From the NCBI RefSeq assembly GCF_013782625.1, contig NZ_CP056199.1:3614588-3678587 (forward strand): a DNA stretch of 64,000 nt, read 5' to 3'. The stretch comes from Enterobacter sp. RHBSTW-00994. Its GTDB lineage: Bacteria > Pseudomonadota > Gammaproteobacteria > Enterobacterales > Enterobacteriaceae. Shown piece by piece: positions 1 through 7,657 of this stretch (positions are counted from its first letter, which is position 1; each line of letters starts with the position of its first letter). Made by a program: the position numbers and the translations under genes. The notes beneath the pieces are model-generated. The model was not told the DNA's origin. It was given only the letters and a program-made list of their open reading frames with translations, and searched no databases.

Positions 1-2
1 TT

Positions 3-2648
3 ACCGTCGCAGGCAGTAGCGTGGTGGGAACCGGTAACGTGGCGCTGCGTGCCGGTAATGACCTCACGCTCACCAGCATGGGCGGTCGCAACAATGAAAC
101 CCATCTGAAGGAGGAGAAAAAATCTGGTCTTCTCAGCTCAGGCGGCATTGGCTTCACCATCGGTTCACACAAAGAGACGACAGAACAGGCAAGCCAGGCA
201 CTGGCAGGCCAAGGCACAATGGTGGGAAGCCTGCAAGGTGACACGGTCCTGATGGCAGGCAATGATTACCGCCAGACGGGCAGTACCGTCGCCTCACCAA
301 ATGGTAGCGTCGGTATTCAGGGGAAAAACGTCACCATTGAGGCGGCGGAAAATACTTACGCTTCCCAGTACAAACGCACCGTTGAGCAGAAAGGCTTTAC
401 CCTCGCGGTAAATATTCCGGTGGTTCAGGCGTTGCAGAGCGTGATGAATTCAACGCAGAAAGTCGGGCAAAGTAACGATGATCGAATCAACATGCTGGCG
501 GCTGCAAACGCCGCATGGGACAGTGCCCGCGCGGCCAGCACAATGATGAATGCCGCCCAGGGCGTGATGGCGAACGGGGCGCAATCCGTGGCCCAGAACG
601 TCAGCGTGTCGTTAACCTATGGCGAAAGTAAGCAAACACACACCCAGACCAATGACAGTACGACGGCCCTGGCGAGTAAAGTCAATGCCGGGAAACAGGC
701 TGTGGTGGTCGCGACGGGTAGCGACCAATCAGATATCAACATCATCGGTTCAGACGTCAGCGGTAAACAGGGAACCACGCTGTTTGCCGATAACGACATC
801 AACATTGTTGCCGCGCAACAGGAGAGCCACGACCGCAGTACAGATAACTCCAGCGGCTGGAACGCCGGTGTGGCAGTCAGTTACGGTCAGGGCGGGGCAT
901 CGTTTGGGATCACGGCTGGCGCAAATAAAGGAAAAGGTTATGGCAATGGCGATGAAGTCTCCTGGCGCAACAGCCACGTTGGGGATATGGAAAGCCAGAC
1001 CCGCATCATCAGTGGCGGCGATACCACCCTGCGCGGCGGCCAGCTACTGGGCAAAGGTGTCGATATCACGGCCGAAAACCTCAACATCGAAAGTCTGCAA
1101 GACACCATGACCTATAAAGGCGAGCAGAAAAGCATGGGCGGCCAGGTCACCGTGGGCTATGGGTTTGCGGCTTCCGGCAACTATAGCCAGTCGAAGGTCA
1201 ACGCCAATTATGCCTCGGTGCAGGAGCAGTCCGGCGTCTTTGCGGGAAGTGATGGCTACAACATCAATGTAAAAGACAATACTGACCTGATCGGCGGGCT
1301 TATCACCTCCAGCGAGAGCGCGGAGTTGGCGGGTAAAAACCAGTTCAGCACCGGCACGCTAAGCTGGCGCGATCTGCACAACAGCGCTGAATTTGAAGGC
1401 AACGGCTTCGGGATTGGTGGCTCCATGAGCATGAACACTAATATGGGGCTGGGAAAAAATGCCGCACCACAGAGTAGCAAAACCGTGACCGACGAAAATG
1501 GCAAAACACAGTTGGCTGACGGCTATGCGTCGCTGGATAAAAATATCACCTTCGGGATTGGCCACGACAGCGGCAGCGACAGCTCCACTACCCGCAGTGG
1601 GATCAACACAGGCAATATCACGATCACCCGGCCGGACGGTCAGCAGCAAGCCGTCGAGGGTGTGAAGACCGATATCACCACCGAAACCGCCGCCGCGAAC
1701 TCCGGCAAGCTTGCGAATAACTTTGACCGGGGAGATGTGTTCAAAGAGCTGAACCTGCAAGTAAGCGTGACGCGCGATTTCAAAGAGAATGCGAATCGCC
1801 AGATTGGCGAACTGATCGATGACAAACAGGCTTTAGCACGAAAAGCGCTCCAGGAGGCCATTGTCTCAGGCGATACCGTAAAACGTGATGCCGCCCTTGA
1901 AGAGATCTATAAGCTACAGTACCAGCGCCGCTTACTGCAGACGCTGGTCGGCATCGTTGCCGGATCACCGGAAGCCGCGATCACACAAGGCACGCTGGTC
2001 ATGGCGGCCACAAAGCTGCGTGAAGAGACAGCGAAGAACTCATTCCTCTTCCCCGGAATCAAAGCCGTTGGAACGGATGAAACGTTGCTGAGCAATGTTT
2101 CGGCTGTCAGTGGTGCTTACGATGGCCTGAAACTGGGCGGTGTCAGGGTTGGACTGGATATCATCTGCGGAAAATCTAACACGCGCTGCGTAACGCAAGT
2201 CGATGCCAACGGCAAAGATATTACAGATGCTCATGGCGTGCCGCTGCTGGCATATGATGCCCAGGGAAGGGTGAGCTATAAAGGCGATAAAGAAAACCCT
2301 ACCCTGAAGGATATTTTGGGCAGCAAAGATGCCAAAGGTCTGTACGGTTATACCGGTGGGTTGCAGGGGGCTGGGGGACTGTTCGGGGATATCAGCTATA
2401 AACCGGGCACGCTGAAAGGTGATTTCTTCGATACAACGGTCGAAAGTTTTGCCGGAACGCATGATTTCATTGGCGGCCAGTTACCGGGCTTTTATGATGA
2501 TGTAGGCAATACCTCCCGCAGACGTAGCGACTTTACGAACACAGCGGCAGAAGTCTGGACCTATGCTGCGATTCCGCAAGCTGCGCCTTTTGCATTAAGC
2601 GAAGTTGTCTCTCCGGAATTGCTGCAATTTATTTTTGCCACTCACTAA
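3..2648 (+). CDS. filamentous haemagglutinin / CdiA-like exoprotein, 3' part (5' end outside window)
   Basis: The reading frame is open from base 3, so this is the C-terminal ~880 residues of a much larger protein. The first ~550 residues are the Gly/Ser/Asn-rich, beta-helix type repeats typical of two-partner-secreted haemagglutinins, with recurring patterns such as DITAENLNIESLQD and AELAGKNQFSTGTLSW. A charged helical stretch (about 580-660) follows, then a Gly-rich C-terminal module ending in ESFAGTHDFIGGQ and a short hydrophobic tail. No VENN motif and no obvious toxin domain of the CdiA-CT kind were seen. In family terms the protein would be exported by a CdiB/FhaC-type outer-membrane partner and act at the cell surface in adhesion or contact-dependent functions; the partner is not in the window. 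Two small lipoprotein genes follow directly. Confidence 0.85.
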   Translation, partial: TVAGSSVVGTGNVALRAGNDLTLTSMGGRNNETHLKEEKKSGLLSSGGIGFTIGSHKETTEQASQALAGQGTMVGSLQGDTVLMAGNDYRQTGSTVASPNGSVGIQGKNVTIEAAENTYASQYKRTVEQKGFTLAVNIPVVQALQSVMNSTQKVGQSNDDRINMLAAANAAWDSARAASTMMNAAQGVMANGAQSVAQNVSVSLTYGESKQTHTQTNDSTTALASKVNAGKQAVVVATGSDQSDINIIGSDVSGKQGTTLFADNDINIVAAQQESHDRSTDNSSGWNAGVAVSYGQGGASFGITAGANKGKGYGNGDEVSWRNSHVGDMESQTRIISGGDTTLRGGQLLGKGVDITAENLNIESLQDTMTYKGEQKSMGGQVTVGYGFAASGNYSQSKVNANYASVQEQSGVFAGSDGYNINVKDNTDLIGGLITSSESAELAGKNQFSTGTLSWRDLHNSAEFEGNGFGIGGSMSMNTNMGLGKNAAPQSSKTVTDENGKTQLADGYASLDKNITFGIGHDSGSDSSTTRSGINTGNITITRPDGQQQAVEGVKTDITTETAAANSGKLANNFDRGDVFKELNLQVSVTRDFKENANRQIGELIDDKQALARKALQEAIVSGDTVKRDAALEEIYKLQYQRRLLQTLVGIVAGSPEAAITQGTLVMAATKLREETAKNSFLFPGIKAVGTDETLLSNVSAVSGAYDGLKLGGVRVGLDIICGKSNTRCVTQVDANGKDITDAHGVPLLAYDAQGRVSYKGDKENPTLKDILGSKDAKGLYGYTGGLQGAGGLFGDISYKPGTLKGDFFDTTVESFAGTHDFIGGQLPGFYDDVGNTSRRRSDFTNTAAEVWTYAAIPQAAPFALSEVVSPELLQFIFATH

Positions 2649-2663
2649 AAAGGACATGACACA

Positions 2664-3023
2664 ATGAAAACGCTGAGCGTAATAGCCTGTACCTTTATAT
2701 TATCGGGCTGTGTGGTCGCCGATATGGATTCATCCAATTACGATTACGTTCCATGGATCCAGGTATTCCAGAAACCTCAGGCCTCGGGCCTGACAAACGT
2801 GTCACAGCGTAAAGCTGATCTGTACGCCTGCGGCGTTAACCCGCACGCGGATCTTGATAACGGCTCCTGGAGCCTGAATGGAAAAATGGCACAAGAAACC
2901 GAGGAACAATTCAACACCAGACGAGACAATATACTCAGTTGCATGGAAGAGAAAGGCTATAAAGTGTATGGTTTTTCTGAGTGTGGTCCGCGAAAAGCAC
3001 CAACCGGATTATGTCCTAACTGA
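2664..3023 (+). CDS. small lipoprotein of unknown function (copy 1)
   Basis: 119 codons, starting 15 bases after the exoprotein stop with an AAGGA ribosome site, so probably in the same transcript. The N-terminus MKTLSVIACTFILSGC is a signal peptide with lipobox LSGC, predicting a lipid-anchored periplasmic-face protein of about 100 mature residues. The mature part begins VVADMDSSNYDYVPWIQ, has further cysteines (ACGV, SCME, ECGP) that could form disulfides, and ends in PTGLCPN. I do not recognise the family. The position just behind a CdiA-like gene is where immunity or accessory genes are often found, but nothing in the sequence proves that role. Confidence 0.8.
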   Translation: MKTLSVIACTFILSGCVVADMDSSNYDYVPWIQVFQKPQASGLTNVSQRKADLYACGVNPHADLDNGSWSLNGKMAQETEEQFNTRRDNILSCMEEKGYKVYGFSECGPRKAPTGLCPN

Positions 3024-3024
3024 G

Positions 3025-3384
3025 ATGCTAAATAAGAGCTTGCTGTTTTTATGTTGCCTGCTGACAGGGTGCGTTGTCGCCGATATGGATTCGTCGAACT
3101 ACAAATACGTTCCCTGGATTCAGCTTTTCCAAAAAGTGGATGCCACCGGCTGGACCAATATCCGCCAACGTAAGGAAGATCTGTATGATTGTGGCGTGAG
3201 TCGCAGTGAAAACCTCGATGATAAAAATTGGGGATTAAATAACCAGCGTGATGATCAAACGCTACAGCAACAATCGCAATGGATGCAGCACATTTTCACC
3301 TGTATGAAAAATAAGGGTTACAACGTTTACGGTTTTGATGCATGTGGTCCCCTCAAAAAACCGACTGGACTTTGCCCTAATTAA
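3025..3384 (+). CDS. small lipoprotein of unknown function (copy 2, tandem paralogue)
   Basis: The ATG lies one base after the stop of the previous gene and the product is again 119 residues. It starts MLNKSLLFLCCLLTGC (lipobox LTGC) and then repeats the copy-1 pattern: VVADMDSSNYKYVPWIQ, RQRK(E/A)DLY, a CG(V) pair, a CM(E/K)xKGYxVYGF block and a PTGLCPN end. It is clearly a tandem duplicate, diverged mainly in the middle. The frame stays open upstream inside copy 1, but only the ATG at 3025 gives a signal peptide. Function unknown; both copies would be lipid-anchored envelope proteins. Confidence 0.8.
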   Translation: MLNKSLLFLCCLLTGCVVADMDSSNYKYVPWIQLFQKVDATGWTNIRQRKEDLYDCGVSRSENLDDKNWGLNNQRDDQTLQQQSQWMQHIFTCMKNKGYNVYGFDACGPLKKPTGLCPN

Positions 3385-3392
3385 AACCGCCT

Positions 3393-3416
3393 CCTCCCCT
3401 ACCAATATAGGGGAGG
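3393..3416. terminator. hairpin after the lipoprotein pair
   Basis: Perfect 9-bp stem CCTCCCCTA / TAGGGGAGG with a 6-base loop, starting 8 bases after the second lipoprotein stop. It is followed by AAAATA rather than a T run on the + strand, so it may act as a 3' stabilising hairpin rather than a classic intrinsic terminator. Confidence 0.5.
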
Positions 3417-3577
3417 AAAATACCAGGAACAATCTGACCTTTAGGATTATTCCCCATTTCATCATCTATCAAAAAAAACAACAATTTAACCGCTTCATTT
3501 GCCATGGAATATCCATGACATCTTTGCTGGATATATTCAGCATGATCACTATAAAAATGGCTATAAGGATGACGGAA

Positions 3578-4138
3578 ATGAATAAAATATCTCTGGCGGT
3601 ATTGATCGCAGCGAGTCTGGCAAGCGGCGCTGCTCTGGCGGATAACCAGACTGTTTCAGTTGGCTATGCGCAGAGCAAAGTTGAAGACTTTAAAAATATT
3701 CGCGGCGTTAACGTTCAGTACCGCTACGAGTGGGATTCGCCCTGGAGCGCGGTCGGTTCATTCACCTATATGAGCGGCGATCACGATGAGAATTATTATG
3801 TGGATTCCGACTCGGTGAAAAACCATGTCGAAGCAAAATACTATTCTTTGCTGGTTGGCCCGGCATACCGTATTAACGAATATGTTTCTCTGTATGCATT
3901 AGGCGGTGTTGCTCGCACCAAAGCGGACGGCGATACCAAATGGGTGAACTCAGGCGATGGCTATACTCAGAAAGACAGTATTTCTGAGAAAGCGACCTCG
4001 TTCGCATATGGTGCTGGCGTGCAATTCAACCCAATTCCAGACCTGGCGATTAATGTCGGCTACGAAGGAACGCATGCCGATCTGGATGGCGGTCGCGCAA
4101 TTAATGGCTTTAACGTCGGCGTGGGCTACCGTTTCTGA
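3578..4138 (+). CDS. Ail/Lom/OmpX-family outer-membrane beta-barrel protein
   Basis: 186 residues from the ATG at 3578, preceded by AAGGA at good spacing; the frame is open further upstream but earlier starts have no signal peptide at the N-terminus. MNKISLAVLIAASLASGAALA is a Sec signal peptide cleaved before DNQTVSVGY. Alternating strands (VSVGYAQSKV, GVNVQYRYEW, YYSLLVGPAYR, FAYGAGVQFNP, INVGYEG) and the terminal aromatic in NVGVGYRF are those of an eight-stranded OmpX/Ail/PagC barrel. In the family such proteins mediate adhesion, serum resistance or membrane stability. It has its own start region after a hairpin, so it is probably transcribed apart from the exoprotein. Confidence 0.88.
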   Translation: MNKISLAVLIAASLASGAALADNQTVSVGYAQSKVEDFKNIRGVNVQYRYEWDSPWSAVGSFTYMSGDHDENYYVDSDSVKNHVEAKYYSLLVGPAYRINEYVSLYALGGVARTKADGDTKWVNSGDGYTQKDSISEKATSFAYGAGVQFNPIPDLAINVGYEGTHADLDGGRAINGFNVGVGYRF

Positions 4139-4142
4139 TGGT

Positions 4143-4169
4143 ATTCCTCTCCCTGCCAGGGAGAGGAAT
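4143..4169. repeat. CCCTCTCCC-type palindrome, convergent terminator position
   Basis: Perfect 12-bp arms (ATTCCTCTCCCT / AGGGAGAGGAAT) around a GCC loop, lying exactly between the stop of the OmpX-like gene and the stop of the LysR gene. It fits a bidirectional terminator and belongs to the dispersed palindrome family seen at several gene ends in this window. Confidence 0.7.
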
Positions 4170-5051
4170 TTATGACGTATGTTTTAAGAGATGGGCAATA
4201 AATTGCGTCAACTTCGGCAACGGGCGTAGATCTTGTCGCCACAGCAGATGTACCGGCCTTGGCGCCGGAGTGTAACGCTCCAGCACGCGTACCAGACGAC
4301 CGTTCTTCAGCTCTTCCGCCACCAGCACTTCAGGTTGTAGCAGCAAACCCGCTCCGGCAATGGCTGCCGTTCTTAAACCATAACCATCGTTACACCGTAA
4401 AATAGCGTCACGTTTCCAGCGCACCTCCCCTTCTGTTCCGGGCAATCGCCATTCGTTGCGTGCCGTCCAGACCGTATGCGACAGGCACAGGTGATCCACC
4501 AGCTCGGCTGGCGTTTGTGGTGTGCCGTGACGCATTAAATAATCAGGCGAGGCGCAAATCACCATCCGATACGGGCAAAGGTATTTCGCCACCAGATCGT
4601 CCTGATGAATATCACCAATACGGATCGCCAGGTCGACACCTTCATCAACCAGATCCACCCGCCGGTTGGTCAGATCCAGCTCAACCCTTACCTCAGGAAA
4701 AGACTGCAAAAAGGTGGCGGTGAGCGGGGCAACAACACAGCCGCCAAAAGAGGTTGGCGCACTCACACGAAGCGTGCCCGCAGGTGTCGCGCGGAGCCGT
4801 TCCACGGCGCTTTCTGCAACGGCAACCTGCTCCAGTACACGCTTTGCCTCTTCAAAATAGACCCGTCCTGCATCCGTCAGGCTTTGGCGACGGGTATTGC
4901 GTTCGAGCAAACGTGTACCAAGCTGCGATTCCAGCAGAGCGATATATTTCCCCACCATCACCGCAGAGATTTCAAGCCGTGACGCTGCACCAGTGAAACT
5001 GCCGCTTTCGACGACGGCAATAAACGTCTCCATGCCGCGTAACTTATCCAT
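4170..5051 (-). CDS. LysR-family transcriptional regulator
   Basis: 293 residues, the usual LTTR size. The N-terminal winged helix (about residues 1-60: MDKLRGMETFIAVVESGSFTGAA...) is followed by a long linker helix and a periplasmic-binding-like effector domain (VRVELDLTNRRVDLVDEGVDLAIR...). It belongs to the large subgroup that reads as DHLCLSHT in the effector domain and often controls a divergent oxidoreductase. The divergent SDR gene starts 98 bases away, so that gene is the likely target, with autoregulation from the shared intergenic region. The inducer is not predictable from the sequence. Confidence 0.9.
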   Translation of the reverse strand: MDKLRGMETFIAVVESGSFTGAASRLEISAVMVGKYIALLESQLGTRLLERNTRRQSLTDAGRVYFEEAKRVLEQVAVAESAVERLRATPAGTLRVSAPTSFGGCVVAPLTATFLQSFPEVRVELDLTNRRVDLVDEGVDLAIRIGDIHQDDLVAKYLCPYRMVICASPDYLMRHGTPQTPAELVDHLCLSHTVWTARNEWRLPGTEGEVRWKRDAILRCNDGYGLRTAAIAGAGLLLQPEVLVAEELKNGRLVRVLERYTPAPRPVHLLWRQDLRPLPKLTQFIAHLLKHTS

Positions 5052-5148
5052 ATTACAAACTCCTGGTTAGCAATCTTCTAACTTTAGGCCAGTTTATCTG
5101 ACTTTTTATTTATTAAAGAATGAAGGCTCACAACATAAGGAGTCTGCT

Positions 5149-5751
5149 ATGAAAATCGTCATTATTGGGGCCAGCGGTACAGTCGGTCGGGCGGTAACGG
5201 AAACGTTGAGCCGTCATCATGAAGTGATCCGCGTGGGTCGTACACAGGGCGATCATCGGGTCGATATTACATCTCAGGAAAGCGTGCTGGCCCTGTTCGA
5301 CAAAATTGGCAAGGTGGATGCAATTGTTTCGGCAAGTGGTGGTCTGTTCTTCGGCCCGCTCGCCACCATGAAAGACAGCGATTTCAACCAGGGCTTGCAG
5401 GATAAACTGCTGGGGCAGGTGCGCCTGGCACTGACCGGACAGCACTACCTGAACGAAGGCGGCTCCATCACCCTGATAAGCGGTATCGTGGCCCATGAAC
5501 CTATTGCCCAGGGCGTGAATGCCACAACGGTGAATGCTGCGCTCGAAGGGTTTGTACGGGCTGCCGCCTGTGAATTGCCCGGAGGGATCCGTATCAACCT
5601 GATAAGCCCAACGGTACTCACCGAATCCGCCGAAGCGTATGACGGCTTCTTCCCCGGTTTTGAAAGTGTACCCGCCTCAGCAGTGGCCCAGGCCTATCGC
5701 CGGAGCGTGGAAGGCGTGCAAACCGGGCGGGTGTATAAGGTCGGTTACTGA
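5149..5751 (+). CDS. short-chain dehydrogenase/reductase-like protein, atypical active site
   Basis: 200 residues with a good AAGGAG ribosome site. The N-terminal nucleotide-binding motif is GASGTVGRA (residues 7-15) and VSASGG matches the NNAG-like strand. A serine sits in LISGI, but where classical SDRs have YxxxK just before KAALEGF this protein reads ATTVNAALEGF, so both the catalytic Tyr and Lys appear to be replaced. It may bind NAD(P) with altered or no dehydrogenase chemistry. It is short for the family (about 250) but has a complete fold core. Divergent from the LysR gene, which probably controls it. Confidence 0.85.
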   Translation: MKIVIIGASGTVGRAVTETLSRHHEVIRVGRTQGDHRVDITSQESVLALFDKIGKVDAIVSASGGLFFGPLATMKDSDFNQGLQDKLLGQVRLALTGQHYLNEGGSITLISGIVAHEPIAQGVNATTVNAALEGFVRAAACELPGGIRINLISPTVLTESAEAYDGFFPGFESVPASAVAQAYRRSVEGVQTGRVYKVGY

Positions 5752-5757
5752 GCTAAC

Positions 5758-5916
5758 TTAGTCGCGGGTTTGCACCCAGAAGGCGTGGATAAGGCCGGGG
5801 ATATAGCCCAGTAATGTCAGAAGGATGTTCAGGATAAATGCCCAGCCAAATCCTTTACCGAGCAACACGCCAAGCGGCGGCAAAATAATGGTAAAAACGA
5901 TACGCCAAAAACCCAT
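5758..5916 (-). CDS. yqaE: YqaE/Pmp3-family small membrane protein
   Basis: 52 residues from the ATG at 5916 (ribosome site GGAG upstream), identical in length to E. coli YqaE; a longer in-frame start exists but adds an unrelated hydrophilic leader. It has two hydrophobic helices (FWRIVFTIILPPLGVLLG and FILNILLTLLGYIPGLIHAFW) with the Pmp3/UPF0057 signature. Members are stress-induced inner-membrane proteins thought to influence membrane potential. It marks the left start of the region collinear with E. coli. Confidence 0.92.
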   Translation of the reverse strand: MGFWRIVFTIILPPLGVLLGKGFGWAFILNILLTLLGYIPGLIHAFWVQTRD

Positions 5917-6030
5917 AAATACTCCGTGCAAGCTAACCAATTGATTGTAAAAAAGAGAACCATCTCTAAGCGTAGTCAGTTTAGCTGGCTGCGCCATTTC
6001 CCCTTCGCCTTTTTACCCTCTTTTACGCTT

Positions 6031-6090
6031 TTGACACTGGCTTAATACACCCCCTTAGTTTAGCATCACCTTAATTAAGTAAATGCTAAA
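6031..6090 (+). promoter_or_regulatory. ygaV promoter and putative YgaV operator
   Basis: TTGACA at 6031-6036 is followed after 18 bases by a weak -10 (TTAGTT). Overlapping the -10 and running to the start of ygaV is a perfect inverted repeat, TTTAGCAT (6059-6066) and ATGCTAAA (6083-6090), with TTAATTAA at its centre. Its size and place fit an autoregulatory ArsR-family operator. The repeat is seen directly; its binding by YgaV is inferred. Confidence 0.6.
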
Positions 6091-6095
6091 ATAAA

Positions 6096-6395
6096 ATGAA
6101 CGAACTTGATCAGCTCCAGGCCAGTGCAGAACAGGCCGCAACCCTTCTGAAAGCGATGAGCAACCCGAAACGGTTGCTGATCCTGTGCATGCTGTGCGGT
6201 ACGCCGGGAACCTCAGCTGGCGATCTGGCACGCGCCACAGGCTTAAGCGCCTCCGCCACGTCCCAGCATCTGGCGAAGATGCGAGATGAAGGGCTTATTG
6301 ACAGCAGACGTGATGCACAACGCATCCTTTATTTCATCAAAAGCGATGCGGTGAACCAGATAATCAGCACCCTCAAAACCCTTTATTGTCCCTAA
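6096..6395 (+). CDS. ygaV: ArsR/SqrR-type transcriptional repressor YgaV
   Basis: 99 residues, a winged-helix ArsR fold (helix-turn-helix around DLARATGLSASATSQHLAKMRDEGL). Cysteines at 31, 34 and 98 are placed like the redox-sensing thiols of SqrR-like sensors; E. coli YgaV has been described as a reactive-sulfur-responsive SqrR homologue. It forms an operon with the rhodanese gene ygaP 9 bases downstream, consistent with sulfide control. There is no clear Shine-Dalgarno site before the ATG, so the transcript may be leaderless or nearly so. A strong inverted repeat overlies its promoter. Confidence 0.92.
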   Translation: MNELDQLQASAEQAATLLKAMSNPKRLLILCMLCGTPGTSAGDLARATGLSASATSQHLAKMRDEGLIDSRRDAQRILYFIKSDAVNQIISTLKTLYCP

Positions 6396-6404
6396 GGAGA
6401 TGTC

Positions 6405-6926
6405 ATGTCACTTCCCGTCATCAGTCCGCAGCAGGCAAAAGTGCTCATCTCTGAAGGTGCAGCGCTTATTGATATCCGTGATACCGATGAATATGCGCGA
6501 GAACATATACCCGCTGCGCATTCCGTTCCTCTGGGAACACTGCCTGCCGGGCTGTCGGCTCAGTCAGGCGAAACAGTGATCTTTCACTGCCAGTCTGGCG
6601 CTCGCACGTCAGGAAATGCCGCGCTACTGTCCCAGGCAGCCTCCCCGGCGCAGGGATATATCCTGGAAGGCGGTATTCAGGGCTGGAAGCAGGCTGGATT
6701 GTTGACCGCAGAAGACCGATCCCAGCCATTGCCGATCATGCGCCAGGTGCAAATTGCCGCCGGGTTGTTAATTTTGTGCGGCGTGGTGCTGGGCTACAGT
6801 ATTTCAGAGGCTTTTTTCTTACTGAGCGCATTTGTCGGGGCCGGCCTACTCTTTGCCGGTGTAACCGGTTTTTGCGGGATGGCACGCTTGCTTAATGTCA
6901 TGCCGTGGAACCGGCGTACCCCTTAA
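6405..6926 (+). CDS. ygaP: membrane-anchored rhodanese YgaP
   Basis: 173 residues with AAGGAG before the ATG. The N-terminal rhodanese domain (about 1-105) has the active-site loop [10 protein letters not shown] with the sulfur-carrying Cys62. Two hydrophobic helices follow (about 118-137 and 139-160), ending in a short basic tail, the arrangement of E. coli YgaP, an inner-membrane sulfurtransferase. It is co-transcribed with ygaV, its probable repressor. Confidence 0.94.
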   Translation: MSLPVISPQQAKVLISEGAALIDIRDTDEYAREHIPAAHSVPLGTLPAGLSAQSGETVIFHCQSGARTSGNAALLSQAASPAQGYILEGGIQGWKQAGLLTAEDRSQPLPIMRQVQIAAGLLILCGVVLGYSISEAFFLLSAFVGAGLLFAGVTGFCGMARLLNVMPWNRRTP

Positions 6927-7029
6927 GCAGCACGTGGGTTTACGCTTTAGCAGTAATCGGTGGAATGCACTGTACCCCGCAACAAGCGTGGGCTAAGGTG
7001 ATGAGCACAACAATGATCAGGAGGTAATG

Positions 7030-7209
7030 ATGTTTTCTGTCGGCGATTATGTGCAACCGCGTATGGGCGGCCCAAAACTGAAAGTGCTCGAAGTGAATGG
7101 CGATAGCGTGGTGGCGGTACAGGCCAGCAATGAACAAGGTGAGAAATTCACACTGAAAGCAGCAGATGTGGCGCTTTATACCGAAGATGGTGACTTTGGC
7201 GTCTGCTAA
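7030..7209 (+). CDS. YodC-family small protein (DUF2158)
   Basis: 59 residues from the second of two adjacent ATGs; AGGAGG ends 5 bases before 7030 but only 2 before 7027, so 7030 is preferred (60 residues from 7027). The N-terminus FSVGDYVQPRMGGPKLKV is the signature of the short YodC/DUF2158 beta-barrel-like proteins, whose function is unknown. The acidic C-terminus ends in GVC. It stands alone, with a strong hairpin after it. Confidence 0.8.
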   Translation: MFSVGDYVQPRMGGPKLKVLEVNGDSVVAVQASNEQGEKFTLKAADVALYTEDGDFGVC

Positions 7210-7219
7210 AAGACAAGCA

Positions 7220-7243
7220 ACCGGGCGGATTTCTCCGCCCGGT
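7220..7243. terminator. convergent terminator between the YodC-like gene and stpA
   Basis: Perfect 10-bp stem ACCGGGCGGA / TCCGCCCGGT with a TTTC loop, located between the two converging stop codons. No long T run follows on either strand, but stem strength and position fit a shared terminator. Confidence 0.7.
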
Positions 7244-7252
7244 ATCTTCTGA

Positions 7253-7657
7253 TTAAATCAGAAAATCATCCAGTGATTTACCGTTTGCCAGTGCAGCGGC
7301 AATCGGTTTAGGCGTACGGCCCTGACCCGTCCAGGTCTTCTCTTCACCGTTAGTGTCAGTAAAACGGTACTTCGCTTCACGGATTTTGCGTTTTTTCACT
7401 TGCTGACCCACGAGGTTCACTTCAGAACCCAGCAGATCGGAAGGTGAAATACCATCGGCTTTCATGCGTTCCAGCAGAGCATTAATTTTATCCTGCTGCT
7501 CAGCACGCTGCTGCTCAAATTCCGCCTGTTCATTACGTTTCTCTTCAGTAACGATCCTGACTTTTTCCAGCATTTCTTCAAGAACATCAATAGGGAATTC
7601 ACGCGCCAGCGCGCGAAGCGTGCGGATATTATTAAGATTCTGTAACGTCAAAGACAT
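7253..7657 (-). CDS. stpA: H-NS-like nucleoid protein StpA
   Basis: 134 residues, same length as E. coli StpA. The N-terminal oligomerisation region starts LNNIRTLRALAREFPIDVLEEMLEK and runs into a coiled coil. The C-terminal DNA-binding domain contains TWTGQGRTPKPIAAAL with the QGR AT-hook-like motif and ends SLDDFLI. The position between the ygaVP region and alaE is that of stpA, not hns. It binds AT-rich DNA, represses genes with H-NS and has RNA chaperone activity. The long AT-rich upstream region would suit auto- and H-NS control. Confidence 0.95.
   Translation of the reverse strand: MSLTLQNLNNIRTLRALAREFPIDVLEEMLEKVRIVTEEKRNEQAEFEQQRAEQQDKINALLERMKADGISPSDLLGSEVNLVGQQVKKRKIREAKYRFTDTNGEEKTWTGQGRTPKPIAAALANGKSLDDFLI

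Noticed and set aside
2400..2648. A CdiA-CT type toxin domain at the exoprotein end
   Set aside because: No VENN motif or recognisable nuclease/pore motif, and the final module looks like a conserved non-toxin haemagglutinin end.
3335..3577. Extended N-terminus of the OmpX-like protein
   Set aside because: The upstream extension lacks coding character and would bury the clear signal peptide; the ATG at 3578 has a ribosome site.
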